Shown: positions 1 through 6,449 of the stretch, one piece after another | Layout: each line of letters opens with the position of its first letter | How positions within the stretch are numbered: the first letter of the stretch is position 1 | The notes under the pieces: generated by a model | Told to the model about the DNA's origin: nothing | The model's input: only the letters and a program-made list of their open reading frames with translations | Databases searched by the model: none | Made by a program: the position numbers and the translations under genes | Source: Ruminococcaceae bacterium UBA5401 | Lineage (GTDB): Bacteria; Bacillota; Clostridia; Oscillospirales; Acutalibacteraceae | Assembly (NCBI GenBank): GCA_002409675.1 | Contig: DHOB01000033.1 | Location: 1 to 24,711 of the forward strand | Length of the DNA: 24,711 bases | Reading direction: 5' to 3'

Positions 1-56
1 TTTGCCTTGTCGAGCAGCTCGATCAGCTTTTTGATATCCACGTCGTAGAGCTTCAT
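1..56 (-). CDS. Small hypothetical protein, 5' part only
   Basis: Eighteen codons are visible on the minus strand before the window edge, reading MKLYDVDIKKLIELLDKA. The start at 56 is supported by a strong GGAGGAGG ribosome binding site a few bases upstream and by a good promoter further up (113-141). The fragment begins with a short beta-like stretch followed by an amphipathic helix. I do not recognise the family and too little is visible to assign a function. It lies downstream of the miniprotein gene at 322-483 but is separated from it by a terminator and has its own promoter, so it is probably a separate transcription unit. Confidence 0.6.
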   Translation of the reverse strand, partial: MKLYDVDIKKLIELLDKA

Positions 57-112
57 GGAGCAGTCCTCCTCCTTCATTTTCTGCTTCTCGCAGATGAATT
101 CTTTCCGGTATC

Positions 113-141
113 AGTGTATCATAGATATTGGAAAATTACAA
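113..141 (-). promoter_or_regulatory. Sigma-A-type promoter for the leftmost minus-strand gene
   Basis: On the minus strand TTGTAA (136-141) and TACACT (113-118) are separated by exactly 17 bases, and a TG one base before the -10 gives an extended -10. It sits about 57 bases upstream of the start at 56. Read from sequence; not experimentally supported. Confidence 0.65.
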
Positions 142-198
142 TTCATTTTATGGAATCAGCCGACGCCTTTCGGTGCGGGCCGTTCTGAGCCGGCAGCA

Positions 199-246
199 CA
201 AAAAAGCGAAGGGCCAACGCCTTTCGGCATTGGCCGCCCGCTTTTA
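199..246 (-). terminator. Rho-independent terminator of the YjcZ-like gene
   Basis: Stem arms at 212-221 and 226-235 enclose a 4-base loop. On the minus strand the loop is GAAA and the one non-Watson-Crick position is a G-U pair, whereas on the plus strand it would be a C-A mismatch. The minus-strand stem is followed by a run of six T. This orientation fits the minus-strand miniprotein gene upstream. Confidence 0.7.
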
Positions 247-321
247 TTTCAGGGATTGTTCCAACGGCCCACTTGTTTGACTTTGTGCTGGGGCCCCGGT
301 CCTGCCGGGGTTCCTTTGTAC

Positions 322-483
322 TTAGCAGCCGCAGTTGTTGCCGCCGTCGCAGTTATTGTTGCAGCCGCAGTTGTTGCCGCCGCTGAGCCCGCCGCCGCAG
401 ACGACCCAGATGATGAGAAGAATAATAATCCAGGTGCAGCTATTGCCGCCGAATCCGCAGCCGCCGCATGAGTTGTTACACAT
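322..483 (-). CDS. YjcZ-like Cys/Gly/Asn-rich membrane miniprotein
   Basis: A 53-residue protein starting at ATG 483 with a strong AAAGGAGG ribosome binding site 7-9 bases upstream. It has a Cys/Gly/Asn-rich head, one hydrophobic segment at about residues 17-29 (TWIIILLIIWVV core) and a low-complexity tail in which GGNNCGC occurs twice. Ten of 53 residues are cysteine. The layout (tiny, Gly-rich, single membrane span) resembles the YjcZ/tiny-TM proteins that Bacillus and Clostridia make during sporulation, but the cysteine content is much higher, so the family link is an inference. Two longer ORFs overlapping it in other frames are low-complexity shadows. The dense cysteines could mean metal binding or disulfide cross-linking in a spore layer. 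I could not identify a convincing promoter. Confidence 0.7.
   Translation of the reverse strand: MCNNSCGGCGFGGNSCTWIIILLIIWVVCGGGLSGGNNCGCNNNCDGGNNCGC
325..382. repeat. 22-bp direct repeat inside the miniprotein gene
   Basis: The same 22 bases occur at 325-346 and 361-382, 36 bases apart in register. They encode the repeated GGNNCGC block of the C-terminal tail. This is a coding repeat from tail duplication, not an intergenic element. Confidence 0.85.
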
Positions 484-593
484 GAATGTTTTCCTCCTTT
501 CGGTTTACAGTACATAATATTGCGGCGGAAGATAGGGTGTTACAAGTTTTCGCCCCCGCCGAGGGGAAATCGCCCGGCCGTTTTGTCCGGCCC

Positions 594-619
594 TCTAAAA
601 CATGCTTCTAAAACATGCT
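594..619 (+). repeat. Perfect 13-bp tandem repeat, candidate operator
   Basis: TCTAAAACATGCT occurs twice with no spacer, at 594-606 and 607-619. The second copy ends on the first base of the mcsA -10 box, so the pair occupies the -35 and spacer region. It does not match the GGTCAAA heptads of CtsR. A regulator binding site is an inference from placement. Confidence 0.6.
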
Positions 620-624
620 ATAAT
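616..624 (+). promoter_or_regulatory. Extended -10 promoter of mcsA-mcsB
   Basis: TGC followed by TATAAT (619-624) is a consensus extended -10. No good -35 lies at 16-18 bases upstream, where the tandem repeat sits instead. The mcsA start is 49 bases downstream. Confidence 0.55.
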
Positions 625-672
625 AATAAAAACGGGAGTTTCAGAAATCTGAGCTGTACGGAGGTTATTCAG

Positions 673-1128
673 ATGCTGTGCCAGTATTGCGGGAAGAATC
701 CCGCGACCACTTTCATCAGGACTATTTCCGACGGAAAACTGGCGCAGGTTGCGCTTTGCGCGGAATGTGCGCAGAAACTGGGCTGCAGCAACTTTTTTGA
801 CGGCCTGGGGGATTCTTCCGGCGACGTCCTGCACGAGCTTTTCGCCGGGGAAGAGGGCCGCCCGGACGCGGTCCGTTGCGAGTGCTGCGGCGCTTCCTTC
901 TTTGACATTGTGCGCAGCGGCCGGGTGGGGTGCGCCCAGTGCTACCGCACCTTTTACAGCCGCCTGGCGCCGATTATCCGCCAGATTCACGGCGGCGCGG
1001 TCCACCGGGGGAAAGCCCCGGGCGGCTCGCTGCCCCAGGTGCGGCCGGGCGGCCGCCTGGCCGTGCGCGTCCGCAGAAGGGCAAAGCCCCTCGGCGGACG
1101 CCGGAACGGGGGAGGAACGCTCAAATGA
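673..1128 (+). CDS. mcsA: McsA-like zinc protein, C-terminal domain missing
   Basis: A 151-residue protein starting at ATG 673 behind GGAGG. Two Cys4 sites are visible: C3/C6 with C29/C32, and C69/C72 with C87/C90. Both match McsA, the zinc-binding activator of the McsB arginine kinase in the CtsR/ClpC protein-quality pathway. The conserved block from about residue 84 to 114 (GRVGCAQCY through IHGGAVHRGKAP) is typical of the family. After about residue 116 the similarity stops: the last 35 residues are Arg/Gly/Pro-rich and I see no UVR-type coiled coil (normally LRxxLxxAVxxExYExAAxLRD-like). No other frame in this stretch restores it either. The stop overlaps the mcsB start (ATGA). The truncated tail may be real or come from a frameshift. 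No ctsR gene precedes it. Confidence 0.8.
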   Translation: MLCQYCGKNPATTFIRTISDGKLAQVALCAECAQKLGCSNFFDGLGDSSGDVLHELFAGEEGRPDAVRCECCGASFFDIVRSGRVGCAQCYRTFYSRLAPIIRQIHGGAVHRGKAPGGSLPQVRPGGRLAVRVRRRAKPLGGRRNGGGTLK

Positions 1129-2168
1129 AAAAATGGGACCGCCCTCTGGGCCCCGACGGCGACGTCGTGCTCGGCGCCGGCGTGTCGTTCGCGCGCAACT
1201 TCGGCGACCTGCCCTTCCCGGGCCGGATGGATGCCGCCGACCGGCGGGAGGTGATCCGCCGGGTGCGCGCGGCGGTGGACGACGAAAAAAGCGCGCTGGC
1301 CGGCGTGTTTCGCTATGTTTCCCTGGAAGACCTGACGGACGAAGAGGCCGTCTCCCTGGCGGAGCGCCGGCTGGCCGACGCGGACTTCATCGCGGAACGG
1401 GAAGGCCGCGGCCTGCTGCTTTCGGGGGACGAATCCCTCTGCATCCTGATAAACGGGGAGGACCACCTTCTGATCCGCGCCTTCGGCGGCGGATTTTCCC
1501 TCAAAGAAACGTATGAGCGGGCGGATACGCTGGAATCGCTTCTGAGCAGGACGCTTTCATTTGCGTTCGACCGGAAGCTCGGCTACCTGACGCCGAACCC
1601 CGCCGACCTCGGCACCGGGATGCTGGCCTCGCTCAGCCTGCACCTGCCCGCCCTGGCGGATTCCGGCGCCCTGCCGCGCCTTTCGTCCGGGCTTTTTCGT
1701 CTGGGGATGTCCCTGCGCAGCGCCGGCGCGCCGGCCAAAAAACCGCGCGGCGCCGTGTACCGGCTCTGCAACCGGATGACGCTCGGCCTTTCGGAACGGG
1801 AGGCGATCGCCAACCTGACGGGCATCGGCAGGCAGGTGGTCGCACAGGAGCGCAGCGCCCGCCGGGAACTTTCCGGCAGCATCGAAGTGCAGGATACCGT
1901 GAGCCGTTCGCTCGGCCTCCTGCGCAGCGCTCGCCTTTTGAAAAACGACGAGTTCTTGGAGCTGATTTCTCTCGTCCGCTTCGGGATTGCGGCGGGGTTC
2001 GTCCACCGCCTGGAGTATGCCGCGGTCGACAGGCTGGCGGAAGAAATGCAGCCGGCGACCCTGACGCTGGCGGTCGGACGGCAGATGACCGCGCAGGAGC
2101 GCTGGGCGGAGCGCGCCCGAATCGTCCGGGAGACGCTCGGCCGGCAGCGGGAACCGGGCGGAAATTGA
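1125..2168 (+). CDS. mcsB: McsB-like protein, probable inactive arginine kinase
   Basis: A 347-residue protein whose start overlaps the mcsA stop. Overall it aligns with McsB (ARNF near residue 24, GYLT..P..LGTG at 153-165, LHLPAL, TLGLSE, QERSAR), the bacterial protein-arginine kinase that marks proteins for ClpCP. The catalytic signatures are eroded. The ATP-binding SSRxR motif reads GAGVS (17-21), NEEDHxRI reads NGEDHLLI (110-117), the active-site Cys position is N158, and the Arg of GTGxRAS is L167. The GEGSEA loop is replaced by GAPAKK. The C-terminal phosphoarginine-binding RDxxRA motif persists partly as RWAERA (326-331). I infer that it has lost kinase activity but may still bind phosphoarginine or clients. 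clpC does not follow; a terminator does. Family assignment is sure; inactivity is inferred from comparison with B. subtilis McsB recalled from memory. Confidence 0.85.
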   Translation: MKKWDRPLGPDGDVVLGAGVSFARNFGDLPFPGRMDAADRREVIRRVRAAVDDEKSALAGVFRYVSLEDLTDEEAVSLAERRLADADFIAEREGRGLLLSGDESLCILINGEDHLLIRAFGGGFSLKETYERADTLESLLSRTLSFAFDRKLGYLTPNPADLGTGMLASLSLHLPALADSGALPRLSSGLFRLGMSLRSAGAPAKKPRGAVYRLCNRMTLGLSEREAIANLTGIGRQVVAQERSARRELSGSIEVQDTVSRSLGLLRSARLLKNDEFLELISLVRFGIAAGFVHRLEYAAVDRLAEEMQPATLTLAVGRQMTAQERWAERARIVRETLGRQREPGGN

Positions 2169-2170
2169 GT

Positions 2171-2201
2171 GCAAAAAGCCGGGCAAAGTCCGGCTTTTTG
2201 C
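2171..2201 (+). terminator. Terminator after mcsB
   Basis: A perfect 12-bp stem (2171-2182 with 2190-2201) with a 7-base loop; the 3' arm contains TTTTT and lies two bases after the mcsB stop. The symmetrical A and T runs would let it act on both strands. Confidence 0.8.
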
Positions 2202-2221
2202 GCGTGTGGGGCCGAAAGCAC

Positions 2222-2250
2222 TTGATTTTTGAAGGGGCAGGCATTAGAAT
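2222..2250 (+). promoter_or_regulatory. Promoter of the rpiR-cmk-plsC-ispH operon
   Basis: TTGATT (2222-2227) and TAGAAT (2245-2250) are separated by 17 bases. The predicted transcript starts near 2257, leaving a leader of about 130 nt before the rpiR start. The leader contains a GGCGCC inverted pair, but I recognise no known riboswitch. Confidence 0.6.
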
Positions 2251-2387
2251 TATCAGGGGCGGAGGATGTGGGCGGCCCCGGTTTCGTCCCGAGGTCCCCG
2301 CTTTGGGCCGGATGCGGCGCCCCGCGCGGCGCCGTGGGAGAAGATTTCCGGCAGTTGCATTTGCGCGCGGAGAAACGGCGGAATAAA

Positions 2388-3260
2388 ATGGATAATTTGC
2401 TGACTGAGAGAATCCAGAGCAAAATGGCCGGGTTCTCAAAAGGGCAGAGGAGAATCGCGAAATATATCGAGGAAAATTACGACAAGGTCGCCTTCATGAC
2501 GGCCTCCAAACTCGGCGCCACGGTGGGGGTGAGCGAATCCACCGTCGTCCGCTTCGCGATGGAGATCGGCTACACGGGCTATCCGCAGCTTCAGCAGGCG
2601 ATGCAGGAGATGATACGGAACAAGCTGACCTCCGTCCAGCGCATGGAGGTGACCTCCAACCGAATCGGCGACTCCGACGTGCTTGATTTTATTTTCAACC
2701 AGGATATCGACGTGATTCGGCGCACCATGGAAGAGACCTCGCACGAGAACTTTTACCATGCGGTGGACGCCATCACGTCTTCCCGCAAGATTTACATCCT
2801 CGCCGCCAGAAGCGCGCTTGCCCTCGGCACTTTTCTCTCTTACTATTTCAACCAGCTGTTTGAAAACGTCCTTCTGGTCCAGTCCACCAGCGAGGGCGAA
2901 ATTTTTGAGCAGATGATTCATGTGGACAAACGCGACGCGGTCATCGGCATCAGTTTCCCCCGCTATTCCCGGAAAATCGCCAAGGCGATGGGTTTCGCCC
3001 ACAACCGCGGGGCAAAGGTCATCTCGATTACGGACACGACGGAGTCGCCCATTGCGGAAAATTCCGATTATGTGCTCCTGGCGCGCAGCGACATCGCCTC
3101 CATCGTCGATTCGCTGTGCGCTCCTCTGAGTTTAATCAACGCCCTGATTGTGATGGTCACCATCAAAAAATCGGATGAAGCCCGCAAGACCTTCCAGACG
3201 CTGGAGCAGATCTGGGACGAATACGGCGTGTACGAGAAGGTAGATGACACTTCCACTTGA
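2388..3260 (+). CDS. RpiR/MurR-family regulator (HTH + SIS)
   Basis: A 290-residue protein. An N-terminal RpiR-type helix-turn-helix covers about residues 1-75 (SKLGATVGVSESTVVRFA), and a C-terminal SIS sugar-phosphate-binding domain covers about 115-265 (AVIGISFPRYSRK, GAKVISITDT). Regulators of this family respond to phosphosugars. I chose ATG 2388 because the domain begins immediately after it; the in-frame upstream extension is non-conserved leader sequence. Its stop overlaps the TTG start of the flavoprotein gene by TTGA. The position ahead of flavoprotein, cmk, plsC and ispH-rpsA genes recurs in Clostridia, so its target may not be a sugar operon. The ligand cannot be read from sequence. 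Confidence 0.88.
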   Translation: MDNLLTERIQSKMAGFSKGQRRIAKYIEENYDKVAFMTASKLGATVGVSESTVVRFAMEIGYTGYPQLQQAMQEMIRNKLTSVQRMEVTSNRIGDSDVLDFIFNQDIDVIRRTMEETSHENFYHAVDAITSSRKIYILAARSALALGTFLSYYFNQLFENVLLVQSTSEGEIFEQMIHVDKRDAVIGISFPRYSRKIAKAMGFAHNRGAKVISITDTTESPIAENSDYVLLARSDIASIVDSLCAPLSLINALIVMVTIKKSDEARKTFQTLEQIWDEYGVYEKVDDTST

Positions 3261-4501
3261 GCTGGGACGCGCTGGTGGTCGGCGGCGGGGCGGCCGGAAT
3301 GATGGCGGCCGGGACCGCCGCGGAGCGGGGCCTGCGGGTCTGCCTGCTGGAGAAGAACGCGGTCCTCGGCAGAAAGCTGCGCATCACGGGCAAGGGCCGG
3401 TGCAACGTGACAAACCGCTGCGACGTGCGCACCCTGATTGCCTCGGTGCCGAAGAACGGGCGGTTCCTGTTCGGGGCGGTTTCCCGCTTTGCGCCGGAAG
3501 ATACGGTCGCCTTTTTTGAAAGCAGGGGTCTGCCGCTCAAGACGGAGCGGGGAAACCGGGTGTTCCCGGTATCCGACCGGGCGGCGGATGTGGCGGAATG
3601 CCTTGAAAAGTACGTCCGGGAAAGCGGCGCGCGGGTGACGCGGGGCGAAGCGGAGCGGCTGCTCCTTGAAAACGGCGCCGTGCGCGGCGTGGCCCTGAAA
3701 GACGGCCGGGAGATCCCGGCCCGGAGCGTGGCCGTCTGCTGCGGGGGAGCGTCCTACCCCTCCACGGGGTCGACCGGGGCGGGGTACCGGCTCGCCCGGC
3801 AGGCGGGCCATACGGTCACGCCGCTGCGGCCGTCGCTCGTCCCGCTGGTCGCGCGGGGGCGGGACTGCCGGGAGATGATGGGCCTTTCGCTGCGCAACGT
3901 CGCCGTCGCCGTGACGGACACTGCGCTGAAAAAGGCGGTGTACCGGGATTTCGGCGAGCTGCTGTTCACGCATTTCGGCCTTTCGGGGCCGGTGATTCTC
4001 AGCGCGAGCGCCCACATGGACCGGATGGCACCGGGGCGCTACCGGGTTTCAGTCGACCTGAAGCCCGCCCTGAGCCCCGAAAAACTGGACGCCCGCCTCG
4101 TGCGGGACTTCGGCCTGAACCGGAACCGGGAATTCTGCAATTCCCTTTCGGCCCTGCTGCCCCGCAAGATGATTCCGGTGGCGGTGCGCCGGTCCGGCAT
4201 CCCGCCGGACACCCGCTGCAACGCCATCACCCGGGAAATGCGCCGCGGCTTCGGGGAGCTGCTCAAATCGTTTGAAATCGAGATTGAGGGCTTTCGGCCT
4301 ATCGAGGAGGCCATCGTGACCTCGGGCGGCGTTTCGACGGATGAGATCGACCCCAGAACCATGGAGTCGAGGCTTGTGAAAGGCCTCTACTTTGCGGGCG
4401 AAGTGGTGGATGTGGACGCCTACACGGGGGGCTTCAATCTGCAGATTGCGTTCAGCACCGGCCGGGCGGCCGGAAAATCAATGGAAGCGGAGGAAACTTG
4501 A
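3257..4501 (+). CDS. HI0933/BaiN-like FAD-dependent oxidoreductase
   Basis: A 414-residue flavoprotein. The N-terminal Rossmann fold is GGGAAGMMAAG with the acidic end LLEKN (about residues 9-34), followed by the family signature GRKLRITGKGRCNVTN (about 40-56). The C-terminal FAD contact TGGFNLQIAFSTG is intact. Related proteins are annotated as NAD(P)/FAD-dependent oxidoreductases or BaiN-like; the physiological substrate of this housekeeping group is not established. The start is TTG 3257, overlapping the rpiR stop; no ATG would keep the whole Rossmann motif. Three bases separate its stop from cmk. Confidence 0.88.
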   Translation: MSWDALVVGGGAAGMMAAGTAAERGLRVCLLEKNAVLGRKLRITGKGRCNVTNRCDVRTLIASVPKNGRFLFGAVSRFAPEDTVAFFESRGLPLKTERGNRVFPVSDRAADVAECLEKYVRESGARVTRGEAERLLLENGAVRGVALKDGREIPARSVAVCCGGASYPSTGSTGAGYRLARQAGHTVTPLRPSLVPLVARGRDCREMMGLSLRNVAVAVTDTALKKAVYRDFGELLFTHFGLSGPVILSASAHMDRMAPGRYRVSVDLKPALSPEKLDARLVRDFGLNRNREFCNSLSALLPRKMIPVAVRRSGIPPDTRCNAITREMRRGFGELLKSFEIEIEGFRPIEEAIVTSGGVSTDEIDPRTMESRLVKGLYFAGEVVDVDAYTGGFNLQIAFSTGRAAGKSMEAEET

Positions 4502-4504
4502 GGG

Positions 4505-5203
4505 ATGATTGCGGTTGCCATCGACGGGCCGGCGGGGGCCGGGAAAAGCACCATCGCCCGGCGCGCGGCGAAGGAGCTGGGGTTCCTGTATGTGGACACC
4601 GGTGCGCTCTACCGTGCGGTCGGGCTTTTCATGCTGGAGCGCGGTGTGGACCCCGGGGACGCGGAGGCCGTGTGCCCGCTGCTGAAAGGCGTGTCGGTTG
4701 ACCTGAACTACCGGGGCGGCGCGCAGCGGGTTTTTCTGTGTGGAAAGGACGTGGAGGACCGCATCCGCTCCCCGCGGGTTTCGATGGCCGCTTCCCGCGT
4801 CTCCGCAATTCCGCAGGTGCGGCGCTTCCTGCTTTCCGCCCAGCGGCGGATCGCGCGGGAACATTCCGTCGTGATGGACGGGCGGGACATCGGAACGGTG
4901 GTTCTGCCCGGCGCGCAGGTCAAGATTTTTCTGACGGCGTCGCCGGAGGACCGGGCCCGCCGCCGGTATGAGGAGATGCTGCTGAGAGGGGAGAAGGCCG
5001 AGTATGCCGAAGTCCTGCGCGACCTGAGGCAGCGGGACTGCAACGACACGCACCGCGCGGCCGCCCCCCTTGTCCCGGCGGAAGACGCCGAGATTCTCGA
5101 CACGACCGGCAACACCTTTGCGCAGTCGGTTTCGGAGGTCGTCGGCCTCATCAAAAAAAAGCTGGCCGGGCAAATAACTGCCGGGGGAATGGTAAAGCTA
5201 TGA
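4505..5203 (+). CDS. cmk: Cytidylate kinase
   Basis: A 232-residue (d)CMP kinase that phosphorylates CMP and dCMP for nucleotide and phospholipid synthesis. The P-loop is GPAGAGKST (8-16), followed by YVDTGALYRA and the CMP-site sequence DGRDIGTVVLP. A C-terminal LID segment with RRRYEEM and RQRDCND is present. The ribosome binding site GGAGG lies at the end of the preceding gene, and the stop overlaps the first plsC start (ATGA). Neighbouring acyltransferases make a joint role in lipid synthesis plausible, since CTP feeds CDP-diacylglycerol formation. Confidence 0.95.
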   Translation: MIAVAIDGPAGAGKSTIARRAAKELGFLYVDTGALYRAVGLFMLERGVDPGDAEAVCPLLKGVSVDLNYRGGAQRVFLCGKDVEDRIRSPRVSMAASRVSAIPQVRRFLLSAQRRIAREHSVVMDGRDIGTVVLPGAQVKIFLTASPEDRARRRYEEMLLRGEKAEYAEVLRDLRQRDCNDTHRAAAPLVPAEDAEILDTTGNTFAQSVSEVVGLIKKKLAGQITAGGMVKL

Positions 5204-5841
5204 AACGGACGCCGCTTTACGCCTTTGCAAGGACGCTGCTGCCGTGGCTGTTCCGCGCGCTGATGCCCATGCGCGTGCGGAACGCGGGTTCCATGCCGAA
5301 GGAGGGCGGCGTGGTTCTCTGCTGCAACCATGCGAGCATGACGGACCCGCTGCGGCTGGCGTACAGCCAGCGCCGGCAGATTTATTTCATGTCCAAGGCG
5401 GAGCTGTTCCAAAACCGCCTGGTCGGCGCCGTGATCGGCGCGCTCGGCGCGTTCCCCGTCCAGCGGGGCAAGGGGGACAAAAGGGCCATCGGCGCGGCGG
5501 CACAGCACCTCAAGGACGGGCACGTTCTCGGCGTCTTCATTGAAGGGACCCGCTCTCCCGACGGGCACCTCCTGCGCCCGAAGCCGGGGGCCGTGATGCT
5601 TGCCCACGCGTGCGGCGCCCCCATCCTGCCGTGCTGCATCACGGCGCGCGGCGGCGGCCTGCCGAGGCTGTTCCACCGCTGTCTTGTGACCTACGGGCCG
5701 GTGATCCAGCCCGGCGAGCTGGGAATCGAAAAGGGCACGCCGAGCGAGTTCCGGAACGCGAGCCGGCTGGTGATGGACCGCATCGCCGCCCTGCGCGAGG
5801 CAAATCTGCGGGAATTTGACCGGGAAAGGCGCCCCCGATGA
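5200..5841 (+). CDS. plsC: 1-acylglycerol-3-phosphate acyltransferase
   Basis: A 213-residue PlsC-family enzyme that would acylate lysophosphatidic acid to phosphatidic acid at the membrane. The catalytic HX4D motif is NHASMTD (H44, D49), motif II is GAFPVQR (83-89) and motif III is the canonical IEGTRS (E115-R118). A hydrophobic N-terminal segment precedes the catalytic core. Start and stop both overlap the neighbours by four bases. The following gene is a clear paralogue. Confidence 0.9.
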   Translation: MKRTPLYAFARTLLPWLFRALMPMRVRNAGSMPKEGGVVLCCNHASMTDPLRLAYSQRRQIYFMSKAELFQNRLVGAVIGALGAFPVQRGKGDKRAIGAAAQHLKDGHVLGVFIEGTRSPDGHLLRPKPGAVMLAHACGAPILPCCITARGGGLPRLFHRCLVTYGPVIQPGELGIEKGTPSEFRNASRLVMDRIAALREANLREFDRERRPR

Positions 5842-6449
5842 ACCTGAGTCCTCTTTACCAGATTCTGCTGCGGATTTTCACGCTGCCGGGCCTGCTGCTG
5901 TTCTGGGTCCGGTACCGGGGTTTGCGGAACATCCCGAATGGCGGGAGGGTGATTGTCTGCAGCAACCACAAATCCGTTTTCGATCCGTTTCTGCTGGCCA
6001 TCCCGTTCCGCCGCCAAATCCGCTATATGGCGAAGAGCGAGCTTTTTACCGACCACGGCCGCCTCGCCGGGCTGGTGCTGAAGCTGCTGGGCGCTTTTCC
6101 GGTCAGCCGGAACACGGCGGACCGCGCCTCCGTGCGGGCGGCGCAGGGGATTCTGGCAAACGACGGCGTGGTCGGCATCTTCCCGCAGGGCGGGTGCGTG
6201 TTCGGCAACGAGCCGTTCCGGGCGAAGGCCGGGGTTGCGCTTCTGGCGGAGCGTGCGCGCGCGCCGGTCCTCCCGGTCTCCATTTACTGCAGGGGGCTCC
6301 TCCGGCCGTTCAAGCGCATCACGATACGCTTCGGAGAGCTGATTCCCTACGAGAAGCTCCCGTTCCGGGGGCGCTCGATGGCGCAGATGCGCCGGTGCGC
6401 GTCCCTGATTGCGGGAAAAATAAACGCCATGCTGGAGGAAGGGCATTGA
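5838..6449 (+). CDS. Second PlsC-like acyltransferase with altered motif III
   Basis: A 203-residue PlsC paralogue directly after the first. H44 and D49 of HX4D (NHKSVFD) fall at the same positions as in the upstream copy, and RRQIRYMAKSELF matches its RRQIYFMSKAELF, indicating a duplication. Motif II, GAFPVSR, is intact. Motif III, normally FPEGTR, reads FPQGGC (115-120), replacing the Glu, Thr and Arg that position the glycerol-phosphate group. The protein could have another acyl acceptor or be inactive. The N-terminus is hydrophobic (LPGLLLFWV) and probably membrane-associated. Its stop overlaps the TTG start of the ispH-rpsA gene. Confidence 0.85.
   Translation: MNLSPLYQILLRIFTLPGLLLFWVRYRGLRNIPNGGRVIVCSNHKSVFDPFLLAIPFRRQIRYMAKSELFTDHGRLAGLVLKLLGAFPVSRNTADRASVRAAQGILANDGVVGIFPQGGCVFGNEPFRAKAGVALLAERARAPVLPVSIYCRGLLRPFKRITIRFGELIPYEKLPFRGRSMAQMRRCASLIAGKINAMLEEGH

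Noticed and set aside
55..515. Ala-rich open frames on both strands (55-471 and 249-515)
   Set aside because: They are out-of-frame readings of the low-complexity miniprotein gene at 322-483, which alone has a proper ribosome binding site.
594..619. CtsR operator upstream of mcsA
   Set aside because: The tandem repeat is TCTAAAACATGCT, without the GGTCAAA heptads of CtsR.
749..1516. Separate gene in the second frame across mcsA and mcsB
   Set aside because: It is a shadow frame, Arg/Ala/Pro-rich, without a start signal or recognisable domain; both real frames carry conserved motifs.
1125..2168. mcsB as a pseudogene
   Set aside because: The frame is open over its full length, is coupled to mcsA and ended by a good terminator; only catalytic motifs are changed. 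I treat it as a gene with altered function.
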